In this document: piece by piece, positions 31,460 to 39,595 of the stretch
Position numbering within the stretch: the first letter of the stretch is position 1
Layout of the letters: every line of letters begins with the position of its first letter
Assembly: GCA_020723505.1 (NCBI GenBank)
Contig: DYIT01000030.1
Coordinates: forward strand, 1 to 41,784
Source of the DNA: Candidatus Kuenenia stuttgartensis
Lineage (GTDB): Bacteria > Planctomycetota > JAKEIC01 > DYIT01
Reading direction: 5' to 3'
Length of the DNA: 41,784 bases
Made by a program: the position numbers and the translations under genes
Notes under the pieces: model-generated
What the model was told of the DNA's origin: nothing
Databases searched by the model: none
The model's input: only the letters and a program-made list of their open reading frames with translations

Positions 31460-33856
31460 CTACTTCGTCTCGGCCTTCTTCGCTTCCTGCTCCTGGATTA
31501 CGACCACGATCTTCGCGACTTGCTTCAGCATATTCCTGGCCGCAAGGAGGTTCGGTTCCAGGGAGAGCGCCTCGTTGAGCATGCCCGCCGCCGCGGCGAG
31601 GCTCTCAGCGTCCTTCGCGTCGCCCTCTATGATTATCTGCGCCTTGTAGGCGAGCTTGGATGCCTTGAGCACGTTCTGGGCCGATTCCTTTGTGACAATC
31701 ATGAGCTGGGCCGGCCTGCCTGCCGCTCCGAGTTTGCGGGACATGCGTCCACGGGTCAGGTTCTCGCCCTCCTTGCTGCCGGGCGCAGTGCCGGCGTCGC
31801 CGACGCTCCCGTCTTTGACTTCCTTCTCGGCATCAGCCATCTTCGCGCATCTCTCCGGTTCGGCGTCCGACGCCGCCGTGCTCTTCTTGTCTTCCGCCTG
31901 ATCCTTGCCGACCTTCTCCCCGGCATCGGATGCCTTGTCCTTCTTCGGAGATCCCCCCGCGCCCTCGGCGCTCGGAGCTGCAGGCGTGGCGGCAGGCTTT
32001 TCCTTTTCGCGGCCCGGTTCGTCCTTCGCCTCCTCCGCGTCCTCCTCGTTCCTGAAGGTCTCGGACCTGCGGCGCTGCTCCAGATTCTTGATGTTGTCCC
32101 TTAGAGCCGCCACGGCCTTCGCGCCCTCTTTCCCCTTCATGTACCCCGCGACAACGTCCAGCCTCTCGCTGAGAAGCTTCATAATCTCCGCCATCTCGCC
32201 GGGAGTAGGCAGATCCTTGAACTCGACAGTGACGCCTTCCGGCGGGTCCAGGCTTATGAGGTTGTTGACCAGCGTATGTTCCGCGACCGGTGAAACTCCG
32301 GGCGCCCCTACTTCGCCGGCAATGCGATCCATGCTCTTGCCGTATTTGAGCTCGAGGTTGGCCCGTATTTTCCTGGAAAGCCGGTCCACCACGTCCAGGA
32401 GCTCGTCTTCGGTCCCCATGTCGCCGTCGGAAAGCACGACCTGTCCTCCCGGGCAGCCCACGACCTTGATGTCGATTTTCACCTTGCCGCCGATGAGCAC
32501 GTAGCTCCCGCGCACCAGAATGTCGGCCTTGAGGTCCTCCACGACCTTGTTGACCGCGTCCGCGTGGCTTGCGCCCCCGGCCCTGAAGGCGGCGAGCTTC
32601 TCCTGGATCTTCTCCCTGGAATAGACGTTCAGCCAGGAGATCCTCGCGAGGTCGGTAATGATCATGTCCGCGACCCCGACCTTCATCCACGCGAGGTCGG
32701 CGTTGCCCTGGAGGTTCTCGAAGTCGAGAACCACGCAGACCGCGGGCTTTTCCTTCTTCTGGGTTTCCGACGCGGCCGGGTCGAGGCGGACCAGCCCCGC
32801 GCCATCGGAGGGCGCAGTTCCGGACCCGTCCGGCGCCGCGCCGCTATCATCCGCCTCCCGGCCCGAGAGGCCGGTGAGCACCAGCGTCACTGCCAGCGCC
32901 GCAGCTGCGAATGCGGCTGCGAACGCCGCGACCGCTATTCTCGCCCGCGATTTGGCCTCGGCGGGAGGCTTCAGGCTGATTTCGCTGGTCGGAACGCCGT
33001 CCACGAGAAGCTTGTCCAGGCTCGTCTCGCGGGACTTGCCGAGGATCTTGTCGATGTCGCCGACAACCTCGCCGGCGTCCTGGTAGCGGTGCTCCCTCTT
33101 CTTCGCGAGCATCTTCTCGAGGAGGGATACGACCGTCTTTGGGACCAGCGGGTTGATCTCGTCTATGGGTCTCGGCTTGTCGTACACGATCTTCTTGAAT
33201 AGCGACAGGGGCGTTTCCGCCTTGTGCGGGACCGTCCCCGAGAGCATCTCGTACAGGACCACTCCGAGGGAGTAGATGTCCGCCCTGGCGTCGACCTCCA
33301 GCGTCTCGCACTGCTCGGGCGAGCTGTACTCGGGAGTGCCGAGGTATACGCCCGACTCGGTTATCTTCGAGTCGAAAACCGCTCCCTTGGCCAGCCCGAA
33401 ATCCATGACCTTCACTATGCCGGACTGCTCAATCATGATGTTGTCCGGCTTTATGTCCCGGTGGATTATCCCCTTCTGGTGAGCGACGTGCAGGGCCGAC
33501 GCCGCCTGCCGAATGACCTCAAGCGCTTCCTTCCAGGGGAGAACGCCCTCTTCCCTGACTATCTTCGCGAGCGTCTTGCCCTTGACCAGCTGCATTGCGA
33601 GGTAGTAGTCGCCCTCGTCCACTCCGGCCCCGTAGATGGTAACGATGTTGGGATGCTCGATCTTGGCCGCGGCCTTGGATTCACGGAGGAAACGGTCGAT
33701 GTACTTCTCGTTGGAGGAAACCTCGCGCGGCAGGACCTTGATTGCGACTTCCCTGTCGAGATTCCGCTCGTATGCGCGGTAGACGACGCCCATGCCGCCC
33801 TGGCCGATTTTGTCCCTTATCTCGTATGGGCCCAGGAACTTCTTGTCTTTCATCAT
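31460..33856 (-). CDS. PknB-type Ser/Thr protein kinase with FlgO/CsgG-like extracytoplasmic domain
   Basis: A 798-residue receptor-like kinase. The N-terminal kinase domain (about 11-270) is complete: GQGGMGVV loop, Lys40 in VAIK, HRDIKPDN with Asp134, DFG at 152-154, and TPEYSSPEQ in place of the APE motif. One transmembrane helix lies at about 307-330 (IAVAAFAAAFAAAALAVTLV). Outside is a domain resembling FlgO/TolB-like N-terminal domains (VVLDFENLQGNADLAWMKVGVAD), then a Lys/Glu/Ala-rich stretch and a helical C-terminus. It probably senses an envelope signal and phosphorylates Ser/Thr targets. The FHA and STAS proteins encoded downstream are candidate partners. Starts at ATG 33856 behind AAAGGGGG, under an ECF-type promoter. 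Confidence 0.92.
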   Translation of the reverse strand: MMKDKKFLGPYEIRDKIGQGGMGVVYRAYERNLDREVAIKVLPREVSSNEKYIDRFLRESKAAAKIEHPNIVTIYGAGVDEGDYYLAMQLVKGKTLAKIVREEGVLPWKEALEVIRQAASALHVAHQKGIIHRDIKPDNIMIEQSGIVKVMDFGLAKGAVFDSKITESGVYLGTPEYSSPEQCETLEVDARADIYSLGVVLYEMLSGTVPHKAETPLSLFKKIVYDKPRPIDEINPLVPKTVVSLLEKMLAKKREHRYQDAGEVVGDIDKILGKSRETSLDKLLVDGVPTSEISLKPPAEAKSRARIAVAAFAAAFAAAALAVTLVLTGLSGREADDSGAAPDGSGTAPSDGAGLVRLDPAASETQKKEKPAVCVVLDFENLQGNADLAWMKVGVADMIITDLARISWLNVYSREKIQEKLAAFRAGGASHADAVNKVVEDLKADILVRGSYVLIGGKVKIDIKVVGCPGGQVVLSDGDMGTEDELLDVVDRLSRKIRANLELKYGKSMDRIAGEVGAPGVSPVAEHTLVNNLISLDPPEGVTVEFKDLPTPGEMAEIMKLLSERLDVVAGYMKGKEGAKAVAALRDNIKNLEQRRRSETFRNEEDAEEAKDEPGREKEKPAATPAAPSAEGAGGSPKKDKASDAGEKVGKDQAEDKKSTAASDAEPERCAKMADAEKEVKDGSVGDAGTAPGSKEGENLTRGRMSRKLGAAGRPAQLMIVTKESAQNVLKASKLAYKAQIIIEGDAKDAESLAAAAGMLNEALSLEPNLLAARNMLKQVAKIVVVIQEQEAKKAETK

Positions 33857-33897
33857 ACCGCACCCCCTTTAACTGCAGGACCTCTGGTCATGCAGGG

Positions 33898-33925
33898 TTA
33901 GACGAATTAGGACCCTGATAGTTCC
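33898..33925 (-). promoter_or_regulatory. ECF sigma factor-type promoter of the kinase gene
   Basis: On the minus strand GGAAC (33921-33925) and CGTCTAA (33898-33904) are separated by 16 bases, the classic ECF sigma -35/-10 pair. Transcription would start near 33891, about 35 bases before the kinase ATG. No other gene in the window has this signature that I could find. Confidence 0.65.
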
Positions 33926-34029
33926 CTATTTTCGGCGCTTTTTACCGAAAAAGCAACTTGCTGCGGGGAAACAGGCCGTGAGGAGTCATGCGCCGGAGAG
34001 GACGGACGGGAATCACTGCGGAGAGAGGA

Positions 34030-34530
34030 CTATCTTCCCTTGAGTTCTTGGTCGAGGAGCTTGAGGAACAGCTTGAACTTCTCCTCGTTGCGCCTGTCGA
34101 GGGCGACCAGCCTCGCATGCACGTCGCGAATCTTGAGGATTCTCTCCTCGGAAGTACGCGGGAACGCGTCGAGCCGCCTCATCTCTATTTCGGGCAGTTC
34201 GGTCCTTCCGGACCTGATGCTAATCATCTTGGGAAGGCCGAGACCGTCCATGAGCTTCATGTGGTGGTCGTTCGGGTTGATGACCATGACGGCTTCGCCG
34301 GCCTTCACTTTCGGGGATTCCGCGATTCCGACAAGGACGCCCATGAAGGTCGAGTCCATGGACCTGCACTGGCTCAAGTCGACGATGAAGCGGTTGAACC
34401 CCTGCTTCACCATCTCTTCGGAGAAGTCCCAGAAGTCGATTCCGACGGTGGCCATCCCCAGGCCGACGACGCGGGCATAGATTGCAGTGCCCGACCTCGC
34501 GACTTCCAGATAGCCCAAAGATTCATCCAT
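34030..34530 (-). CDS. STAS-domain protein, anti-sigma-antagonist-like
   Basis: A 166-residue cytoplasmic protein. The first 110 residues match the STAS fold of anti-sigma factor antagonists: YLEVARSGTAIYARVVG, then FIVDLSQCRSMDSTFMGVLVGIAE with the Ser at the usual phosphorylation point, and VMVINPNDHHMKLMDGLGL. The C-terminal third is an added basic, helical stretch (ERILKIRDVHARLVALDRR). STAS proteins switch partners when phosphorylated by Ser kinases and dephosphorylated by PP2C/SpoIIE phosphatases. The ATG at 34530 is chosen because the longer reading overlaps the terminator and the neighbouring gene; its ribosome site is poor. A kinase follows about 170 bases downstream on the same strand. 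Confidence 0.78.
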   Translation of the reverse strand: MDESLGYLEVARSGTAIYARVVGLGMATVGIDFWDFSEEMVKQGFNRFIVDLSQCRSMDSTFMGVLVGIAESPKVKAGEAVMVINPNDHHMKLMDGLGLPKMISIRSGRTELPEIEMRRLDAFPRTSEERILKIRDVHARLVALDRRNEEKFKLFLKLLDQELKGR

Positions 34531-34550
34531 GTGGCGTCTGCAAAGAGCGT

Positions 34551-34590
34551 AAAAATCACGGGCCGGCTTCTCCAAAGAAAGGCCGGCCCG
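34551..34590 (-). terminator. Intrinsic terminator of the TPR protein gene
   Basis: CGGGCCGGC pairs with GCCGGCCCG (34559-34567 with 34582-34590) around 14 bases, and the minus strand continues TGATTTTT. It lies 26 bases after the TPR gene stop and only about 20 bases before the STAS start, so that gene needs readthrough or a start site close by. Confidence 0.75.
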
Positions 34591-34615
34591 GGGCGTGTAA
34601 TGTCCTCCGGCGGTA

Positions 34616-35863
34616 CTAGCCTTTTTCCGGCGGTGTTTCCGGCGGGGTTTCCGGCTGGCTTTCCTTCTCCTGGCTGCCGAATTCCTTTTCAATCCAGGCG
34701 ATGAACTGCGTCTTCTTGCTCGTGATGTCGTTGAGGCGGTTCACCTCGTCCGGAAGATTCGGGTCGATGAAAAGCGCCTTGCGGCATTCCCGGATTCCCT
34801 GGTCGTAAAGCGCAATGATCTCATCCTTCATGGCGAGGGTGAGCTGTCTGCGTTCCACGGCGAACTGGCCGGCCTTTGGCGGGGAGAATTCGAGCCTCGT
34901 CTGCTTGTCGCGGCGCCGGACCTCCTCGGGCTTCTTTTCCTTGAATACCGTGGATCCGGAGCGGACCTTGTTAATCTTCTCGTCCGCCACCTTGGCGTAG
35001 CAGAATCCGATTTTCGCGTACACTTCCGCCTGCTTGCCGAGGTACTTGAGCGAGAGGTTGTAGAAGTTGATGGCTTCGGAGTACTTGCCGAGGTTCATCG
35101 ACGCGTCGCCCCAGTACATGTAGACCTCGTAGTCCCCGCTCTTGGCGCCGTAGGACGACTCGAAGGCCGCCGATGCCTCCGCGTATTTGCCTATGGCCAT
35201 CAGGCTCTTCCCGAGCCTCTTGAAGAGCATGGACCTGAGCTCGTCGTTGGCGTCGTACTGCAGGGTCCTGCGCAGCTCCTCGACGGCCAGGTCATGCTGC
35301 CCCTTGTCGGCCATATCCTCGGCGAGCTTGATGTGGGTGAACAGAGTGATGTTGAGGGCGTTCTTCTCGAGGAACCTGATGTCCGACACGTTGAACCAGG
35401 GCCTCGAGTCGAAGAGGGTTTCGACCCTGGCGTAAATCAGGACGACGTCGAACCTCTTTGCGCGCAGGAGCTTCTGCGACTCGTCCGTGCCCCTTTCCAC
35501 GAAGAACATCGGATAGTCGCTCGTCATCTCGTCGCGGTTCCAGAGGTTCGCGGAGATGTCCCAGACCGAGAAGGCGAGATGCACCGATGAGTTGAACGGC
35601 GTGAACTCCGGTATTGTGAGGTCCTCCTCCAGCCTGTGGAAGCGGCACTTCAAGGTGACGTACGAGTTGTAGTAATGTTTGGCGTTTTCGAGGATGTTCT
35701 TGAGCGGAATCGGCTCATAGTTCATCCTCCTCGTCTCGGGCACGTACAGGTGCTTGAAGATCCCCTTGTCGAGCTCGTCTTCAATCGCGGATGCGGATCC
35801 GGACAGGGCAATCAGGACCGACGAAAGGCAGGCCGCAATACCGCTCAACGTCTTGAGACTCAT
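34616..35863 (-). CDS. Exported TPR-repeat protein
   Basis: A 415-residue protein. The ATG at 35863 has a strong AAGGAGGA site and begins a Sec signal (LSGIAACLSSVLIALSGSASA). Residues about 25-190 form a beta-rich domain of unknown family (NSYVTLKCRFHRL, VHLAFSVWDISANLW). About 195-300 are TPR units (HDLAVEELRRTLQYDAND, GKYAEASAAFESSYGAK, GKYSEAINFYNLSLKYLGK), and another helical pair follows before a Pro/Glu-rich tail (PETPPETPPEKG). It probably works as an envelope scaffold. The role is not known. A terminator follows. Confidence 0.82.
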   Translation of the reverse strand: MSLKTLSGIAACLSSVLIALSGSASAIEDELDKGIFKHLYVPETRRMNYEPIPLKNILENAKHYYNSYVTLKCRFHRLEEDLTIPEFTPFNSSVHLAFSVWDISANLWNRDEMTSDYPMFFVERGTDESQKLLRAKRFDVVLIYARVETLFDSRPWFNVSDIRFLEKNALNITLFTHIKLAEDMADKGQHDLAVEELRRTLQYDANDELRSMLFKRLGKSLMAIGKYAEASAAFESSYGAKSGDYEVYMYWGDASMNLGKYSEAINFYNLSLKYLGKQAEVYAKIGFCYAKVADEKINKVRSGSTVFKEKKPEEVRRRDKQTRLEFSPPKAGQFAVERRQLTLAMKDEIIALYDQGIRECRKALFIDPNLPDEVNRLNDITSKKTQFIAWIEKEFGSQEKESQPETPPETPPEKG

Positions 35864-35934
35864 CAGTTTCCTCCTTACATGCCGTCGCGGGCGAACGCCG
35901 ATTCGACACAAGCCCGGCGGGCCGATTCTATTCA

Positions 35935-35958
35935 TGATTCAAGTGGTTTATTGAATCA
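35935..35958. promoter_or_regulatory. Operator-like inverted repeat upstream of the TPR gene
   Basis: TGATTCAA (35935-35942) and TTGAATCA (35951-35958) are perfect 8-base half-sites with an 8-base centre, so equivalent points are about 16 bases apart, on nearly one and a half helix turns. It is 70 bases upstream of the TPR gene. No specific regulator is recognised. Confidence 0.4.
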
Positions 35959-36060
35959 CGGGCGAGGGGCCGGGTCAAGCATTTTTCGCGCATATGACAA
36001 GAATTATGATTCCGCCTTTTCAGGCTTACGTCCGGGCCCGGAATTCCCGGTCTCAGCAAG

Positions 36061-36083
36061 GTTCCGGCTCGTCCGGGTCATGA
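36061..36083. repeat. Half copy of dispersed repeat B
   Basis: GTTCCGGCTCGTCCGGGTCA matches the right arm of repeat B, but the left arm is lost; CGTCCGGGCCCGGAATTCCC just before it is only partly complementary. It lies just before a perfect TTGACA (36088-36093) that may be the -35 box of the next gene, though the -10 is poor. Confidence 0.6.
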
Positions 36084-36170
36084 TTTGTTGACAGGAACGG
36101 GGGAAGGGGGCAATATCAGCTTTCACGACCGCCGGGGGAGGCCTGTGCAGGAGGTTTTGGAGACATCAGC

Positions 36171-38033
36171 ATGAAGACCGCGATCATGGCATGCGTTGCG
36201 GCAGTCCTGGCGCTGCTTCTGCCCGCCGGAGCAGCGACGGGGACCGACGCAGCTGGCGATTTCGAGAAGATGGTCGAAACGGCCGGGGCCAAAGTGCAGG
36301 AGCTGAGGGGGCTCAAGTTCAAGTCGAGCGTTGCGGTCGGCATGAAATCGAGGAAGGAGCTGGCCGATTTCCTCCGGCGCTCGCTCGACGAGGAGTTCCC
36401 GGAGAAGAAGGCGGCCGACGTGGAGAGGGCGTACAAGAAGTTCGGCCTGATTCCCGCGGACCTGAACCTCCGCAAGACCGTGCTTGACATGCTCGAATCG
36501 CAAATCGGCGGATTCTACGATCCCCAGACCAAGAAGCTCTACGTCATAAAACCCGGCGAAGGCGCGGGGGCGGCCGCCGGGATGATGAAGCAGGTGGACG
36601 CGTTCCTGAAGATGGCAGGGACGTCGCTTGACGAGATTACCGCGGCCCACGAACTAGTCCATGCCCTCCAGGACCAGCACTACGACCTGATGAAACTCCA
36701 GGCGCCGATTTCCGGGAACGACGACAGGACGAACGCCTTCAAGTGCCTCGTGGAAGGGGACGCCGTCGAGGTCCAGAACGAGTTCCTGTTCGCGAAGATT
36801 CCGCCCCAGTTCAAGGGGCTCCTAAAGGCGCTGTCCAAGTCGGGCGGGGACTCCGGCATGAACGTCCCGCAGCCCGGCCTCGAAGGCGTGCCCGAATTCC
36901 TGAAGGTCTCGCTAATCTATCCTTATGCGGCAGGAGCGAAACTGATCGAGAAGATCAAGGAAAAGGGCGGAAGGGAGTCCATCGAGGCCTTCTTCAAGAA
37001 TCCTCCCCTTTCGACCGAGCAGGTGATGCACATCGAGAAGCTCCTCGACAATCCCGACGAACCCACGCAGGTGGAGTTCAAGGATCTCGCAAAGGCCCTT
37101 CCGGAAGGCGCAAGGCTTCTCGAGCAGAACGTCCTGGGCGAGCTGGGCGTCTTCATCCTCCTCAAGCAGTTCATGGGAGAGGACGAAGCCCGCCCGGCCG
37201 CGGCAGGATGGGACGGGGACTCGTTCGCCGCGTTCGATGTCGCCGGAGGAACCGCCCTCGTCTGGGTCTCGAACTGGGACGGCGAGGACCACGCCGAGGA
37301 ATTCGCCGCGGCCTATAGGAACCTCCTGGACTCGAAGTACGACGGCCGCGGCCGCTTCGAAGCCGGGACCACGGACGAATCCGGACTGGAATTCGCCGGG
37401 CTCGAGGGAGGCGGAGGGTACAACGTCATCGTCCGCAGGGGCGCGGACGTAGCGGTCATCGAAGGCCTTCCAAGGGCCGCCGCGCACAGGCTTGCCGGAG
37501 CAATCTGGAGCCGCTTCTCGAAGAGCCCGTACAAGCATCATACCCTTCTGCCCATGCCGGGAATCCCGGACCGTAAGCCGCAGCCTGGAACTCCACGGAT
37601 GGACGCCGGCGAGTTCAGAATCCCGGAACCTGCCGAAGGCTGGAACAAGTACGCCGGCCGAGGCGGCATGGCGCGTTTCTCGCTCTTAAACGCTAAGCTC
37701 GACGCGTGCATCGAGGGATCCGTGCTCGATCTGGGCGCTGAAATGACCCCCGAAAAAGTCGCAGGCCTCATGGCGCGCGGCCTCGAAGGCAGAATCGAGG
37801 GGCTTGCGATTGCAGGTTCGGAGCCCGTCGAGGGCGCGGGCATGCAAGGCCGCCAAATCACCTACTCGGGCAGGGACCCCGACACCGGTGCGGCGATGGT
37901 CTGGCGCCAGGCCGTCTTCTGCCGCGGCAAGTCCGCGTACGTGTTCACGCTCTCCGTGCCGAAGGAGAACTTCGAGAAAGCGCTGGAGTACTTCGGCGCG
38001 TTCCTGGAAGGAACGCTCATCAAGGAGAAATGA
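36171..38033 (+). CDS. Exported HExxH zincin-like protein
   Basis: A 620-residue protein with a Sec signal (IMACVAAVLALLLPAGAATG). Residues about 30-330 hold a zincin-like core: H160-E-L-V-H164 in AAHELVHALQDQH, followed by VEGDA with Glu196 as a likely third ligand. The lead-in QIGGFYDPQTKKLYVI is common to an uncharacterised family of secreted bacterial proteins with this motif. The C-terminal half has two beta-rich segments of unknown type (ALVWVSNWDGEDHAEEFAAA, FRIPEPAEGWNKY). Peptidase activity is inferred from the motif. The ATG at 36171 has AGGAGG and GGAG sites upstream. It converges with the ubiquitin-like operon; I see no functional link. Confidence 0.78.
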   Translation: MKTAIMACVAAVLALLLPAGAATGTDAAGDFEKMVETAGAKVQELRGLKFKSSVAVGMKSRKELADFLRRSLDEEFPEKKAADVERAYKKFGLIPADLNLRKTVLDMLESQIGGFYDPQTKKLYVIKPGEGAGAAAGMMKQVDAFLKMAGTSLDEITAAHELVHALQDQHYDLMKLQAPISGNDDRTNAFKCLVEGDAVEVQNEFLFAKIPPQFKGLLKALSKSGGDSGMNVPQPGLEGVPEFLKVSLIYPYAAGAKLIEKIKEKGGRESIEAFFKNPPLSTEQVMHIEKLLDNPDEPTQVEFKDLAKALPEGARLLEQNVLGELGVFILLKQFMGEDEARPAAAGWDGDSFAAFDVAGGTALVWVSNWDGEDHAEEFAAAYRNLLDSKYDGRGRFEAGTTDESGLEFAGLEGGGGYNVIVRRGADVAVIEGLPRAAAHRLAGAIWSRFSKSPYKHHTLLPMPGIPDRKPQPGTPRMDAGEFRIPEPAEGWNKYAGRGGMARFSLLNAKLDACIEGSVLDLGAEMTPEKVAGLMARGLEGRIEGLAIAGSEPVEGAGMQGRQITYSGRDPDTGAAMVWRQAVFCRGKSAYVFTLSVPKENFEKALEYFGAFLEGTLIKEK

Positions 38034-38079
38034 ACAGCGCGACCCAGGCTTCATTTCGACGGCATCAGAAATGCACGAG

Positions 38080-38673
38080 TCACCGGCCGGACGCCTGCCG
38101 CAGGCGCGCGAGGTAGAAGCCCCTTCCGGCTATTTCATGGCCTTTCCAGCCGAAGAGCTCGAGCTTCCCGCCCCTCGGGTCCACGACGAGGGCAATCTGC
38201 CAGGGAAGATTGAAGAAGTGGCGCTGGATGAAAAGGTCGTTCCCCGACAGGAAGGTCCCCAGCCCGGGATGGGAGTGATGCCAGCCGACCAGGAACTGCG
38301 GCCTGCCCGAGGGATTCGGCGACCTGGCGATTTCCCTCCATGCCGCCTCGAAGCAGTCGTGGGTGAACACGAGGGATGCCGGCCTGCTTTTCGCGTCCAT
38401 GGCCCGGAGGAATCGTTCGACCAGAGTGTAATCCGCGCCGCCGCAGGAGTGGTATCCTCCAACGAGGAATCCGCCGACCTCCCTGTCGGGAGAGGCTGCC
38501 GAGAACGCTGCGGCGTCTTTGAGGGCCTGCTCCATGACGAAGACTGCCGCGCAGCCCGATTCCGGCGCTAAGCCCTTTGCTTCGACCTCGAACGCGGGGT
38601 CCCTGAGCGGGCTTTCCATCGCCAGAGGCGAGGCGAAGGCGAGATTCCCGAATTCCACGGACGCCGAATCCAC
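38080..38673 (-). CDS. JAMM/JAB-domain metallo-isopeptidase (deubiquitinase-like)
   Basis: A 197-residue MPN+ protein, the third gene of the ubiquitin-like operon. The JAMM zinc site is complete: Glu65 in REVGGFLVG, then H133-S-H135-P with S143 and D146 in HSHPGLGTFLSGND, spaced as in active JAMM enzymes (ten residues between the second His and the Asp). These remove or process ubiquitin-like modifiers or sulfur-carrier proteins. It starts at a GTG four bases after the E2-like stop, so it is coupled to that gene. No RadC-like or Rpn11 insert is evident. The first 40 residues are an extension before the MPN core. Given its neighbours, a role in cutting or trimming the ubiquitin-like protein is the best inference. 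Confidence 0.9.
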   Translation of the reverse strand: MDSASVEFGNLAFASPLAMESPLRDPAFEVEAKGLAPESGCAAVFVMEQALKDAAAFSAASPDREVGGFLVGGYHSCGGADYTLVERFLRAMDAKSRPASLVFTHDCFEAAWREIARSPNPSGRPQFLVGWHHSHPGLGTFLSGNDLFIQRHFFNLPWQIALVVDPRGGKLELFGWKGHEIAGRGFYLARLRQASGR

Positions 38674-38676
38674 CGG

Positions 38677-39231
38677 TCAATCCAGAAAATCGATGCCCTT
38701 TGCGGGGGGCGCGCCCCGCGAATCGGCGCGCATGGAGCGTTCTCCCCGCGCCGCCTTGTCCCTTATCTGCCTCGGGTCGAGCGGGAACCTGAAATCCCTC
38801 TGGGTCAGCGCCCAGCGCGCGGCCCTTATGTTATAGGCGCTCCGAGGGTCGAAATTGGCCCACCTTAGCATGTCCCAGAGCATCTCGCAGAGCCTGTCCA
38901 TGGCGAGCCCGGGAACCCAGTCGGTGGTGTAGCCTCCCAGGCACACGGCTCCCGACTCCGACACGTTCGGATGGAATACGGGCGTCATCCAGTGGAGGTC
39001 GGGCTTGAGCCGGGGGTATTCTGATCCGAGGACCGCCTCGACTTCATGGCTCAAGGCTGCTGTGACGCCGGCCTGGGGATCGAGGTAGAGCCCGCTTCCT
39101 GCGAAATGGAAGCGGTATTTGTCGGGCGGATCGCCAATCCACCTCATGTCGAAAATCGTGCTCTCGGATCTGAGGTTCGAGAGGCATGCGAAATCGTTGC
39201 GTAGCCTGCGCAGCCTGGGCGACTCGGCCAC
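38677..39231 (-). CDS. E2 ubiquitin-conjugating-enzyme-like protein
   Basis: A 184-residue protein with a recognisable UBC fold: RLRRLRNDF helix 1, YRFHFAGSGLYL strands, YPRLKPDLHWMTPVFHPN and the catalytic stretch. It has the eukaryotic-type HPN motif (87-89) and Cys97 in ESGAVCLGG at the right distance, then a Trp-containing loop (TTDWVPGLAMDRLCEMLWDML) and SAYNIRAARWAL. So it should accept a modifier as a thioester. It starts at GTG 39231 behind GGGGGA; a nearby ATG is out of frame. It sits between the ubiquitin-like gene and the JAMM gene. No E1-type adenylating enzyme is in the window, so how the Cys is charged is open. Confidence 0.9.
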   Translation of the reverse strand: MAESPRLRRLRNDFACLSNLRSESTIFDMRWIGDPPDKYRFHFAGSGLYLDPQAGVTAALSHEVEAVLGSEYPRLKPDLHWMTPVFHPNVSESGAVCLGGYTTDWVPGLAMDRLCEMLWDMLRWANFDPRSAYNIRAARWALTQRDFRFPLDPRQIRDKAARGERSMRADSRGAPPAKGIDFLD

Positions 39232-39284
39232 TGGTCATCCCCCACGCCGGAAGTACATGAATCGGGTGCCAAGGTTTCTCCATG

Positions 39285-39325
39285 GCATTCCGTCATTCCG
39301 CGCGCGGCGGGGAATGACGGAATGC
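39285..39325. repeat. Palindromic repeat covering the 3' end of the ubiquitin-like gene
   Basis: GCATTCCGTCATTCC (39285-39299) and GGAATGACGGAATGC (39311-39325) are perfect 15-base arms with an 11-base GC loop. It resembles the widespread intergenic repeat that yields FRHSRAGG-type peptides. It encodes the last ten residues of the ubiquitin-like protein, and the stop codon lies in one arm. Confidence 0.8.
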
Positions 39326-39595
39326 GGCGATAATCTCCGGAAATATGACAAGGTGGTCGCCTTCCTTCACGCCTGCGTCCTGAAGCGTCTGGCCGGCAAG
39401 CAGGCGTTTCCCCCCCTCCCTGTGGTCTAAAGTGTACTTCACCGGACCGCCGTCCGGGCCGACCACCGGCAGGTTCATGCGGGTGATTAGGCTGGAAATT
39501 ATCTCCCTGGACGTGACCGACCCCGCGATTACCGCTTCTACCATTTTCGCGCCGGTCTGGTCCAGGAACTTGACTCTCAATCCAGCTTCGGGCAT
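39293..39595 (-). CDS. Ubiquitin-like beta-grasp protein, no Gly-Gly tail
   Basis: A 100-residue protein at the head of the E2/JAMM operon. Strand-helix-strand order fits a beta-grasp of the YukD/EsaB-like kind: LRVKFLDQTG, VEAVIAGS, the helix SREIISSLITRM, VKYTLDHREGGKRLL, then TLQDAGVKEGDHLVIF, typical of the ubiquitin 3' half. The ATG at 39595 follows GAGGA. After PEII the sequence reads AAFRHSPPRAE; there is no terminal Gly-Gly and the tail from residue 91 comes from a palindromic repeat. It may be a non-conjugated partner, a protein damaged by repeat insertion, or use other chemistry. Assignment is by pattern and context, not a database match. Confidence 0.78.
   Translation of the reverse strand: MPEAGLRVKFLDQTGAKMVEAVIAGSVTSREIISSLITRMNLPVVGPDGGPVKYTLDHREGGKRLLAGQTLQDAGVKEGDHLVIFPEIIAAFRHSPPRAE

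Noticed and set aside
38080-39595. Direct assignment as a Bil or CBASS anti-phage operon
   Set aside because: No E1 domain, no nucleotidyltransferase and no effector gene is present, so membership in those systems is not supported.
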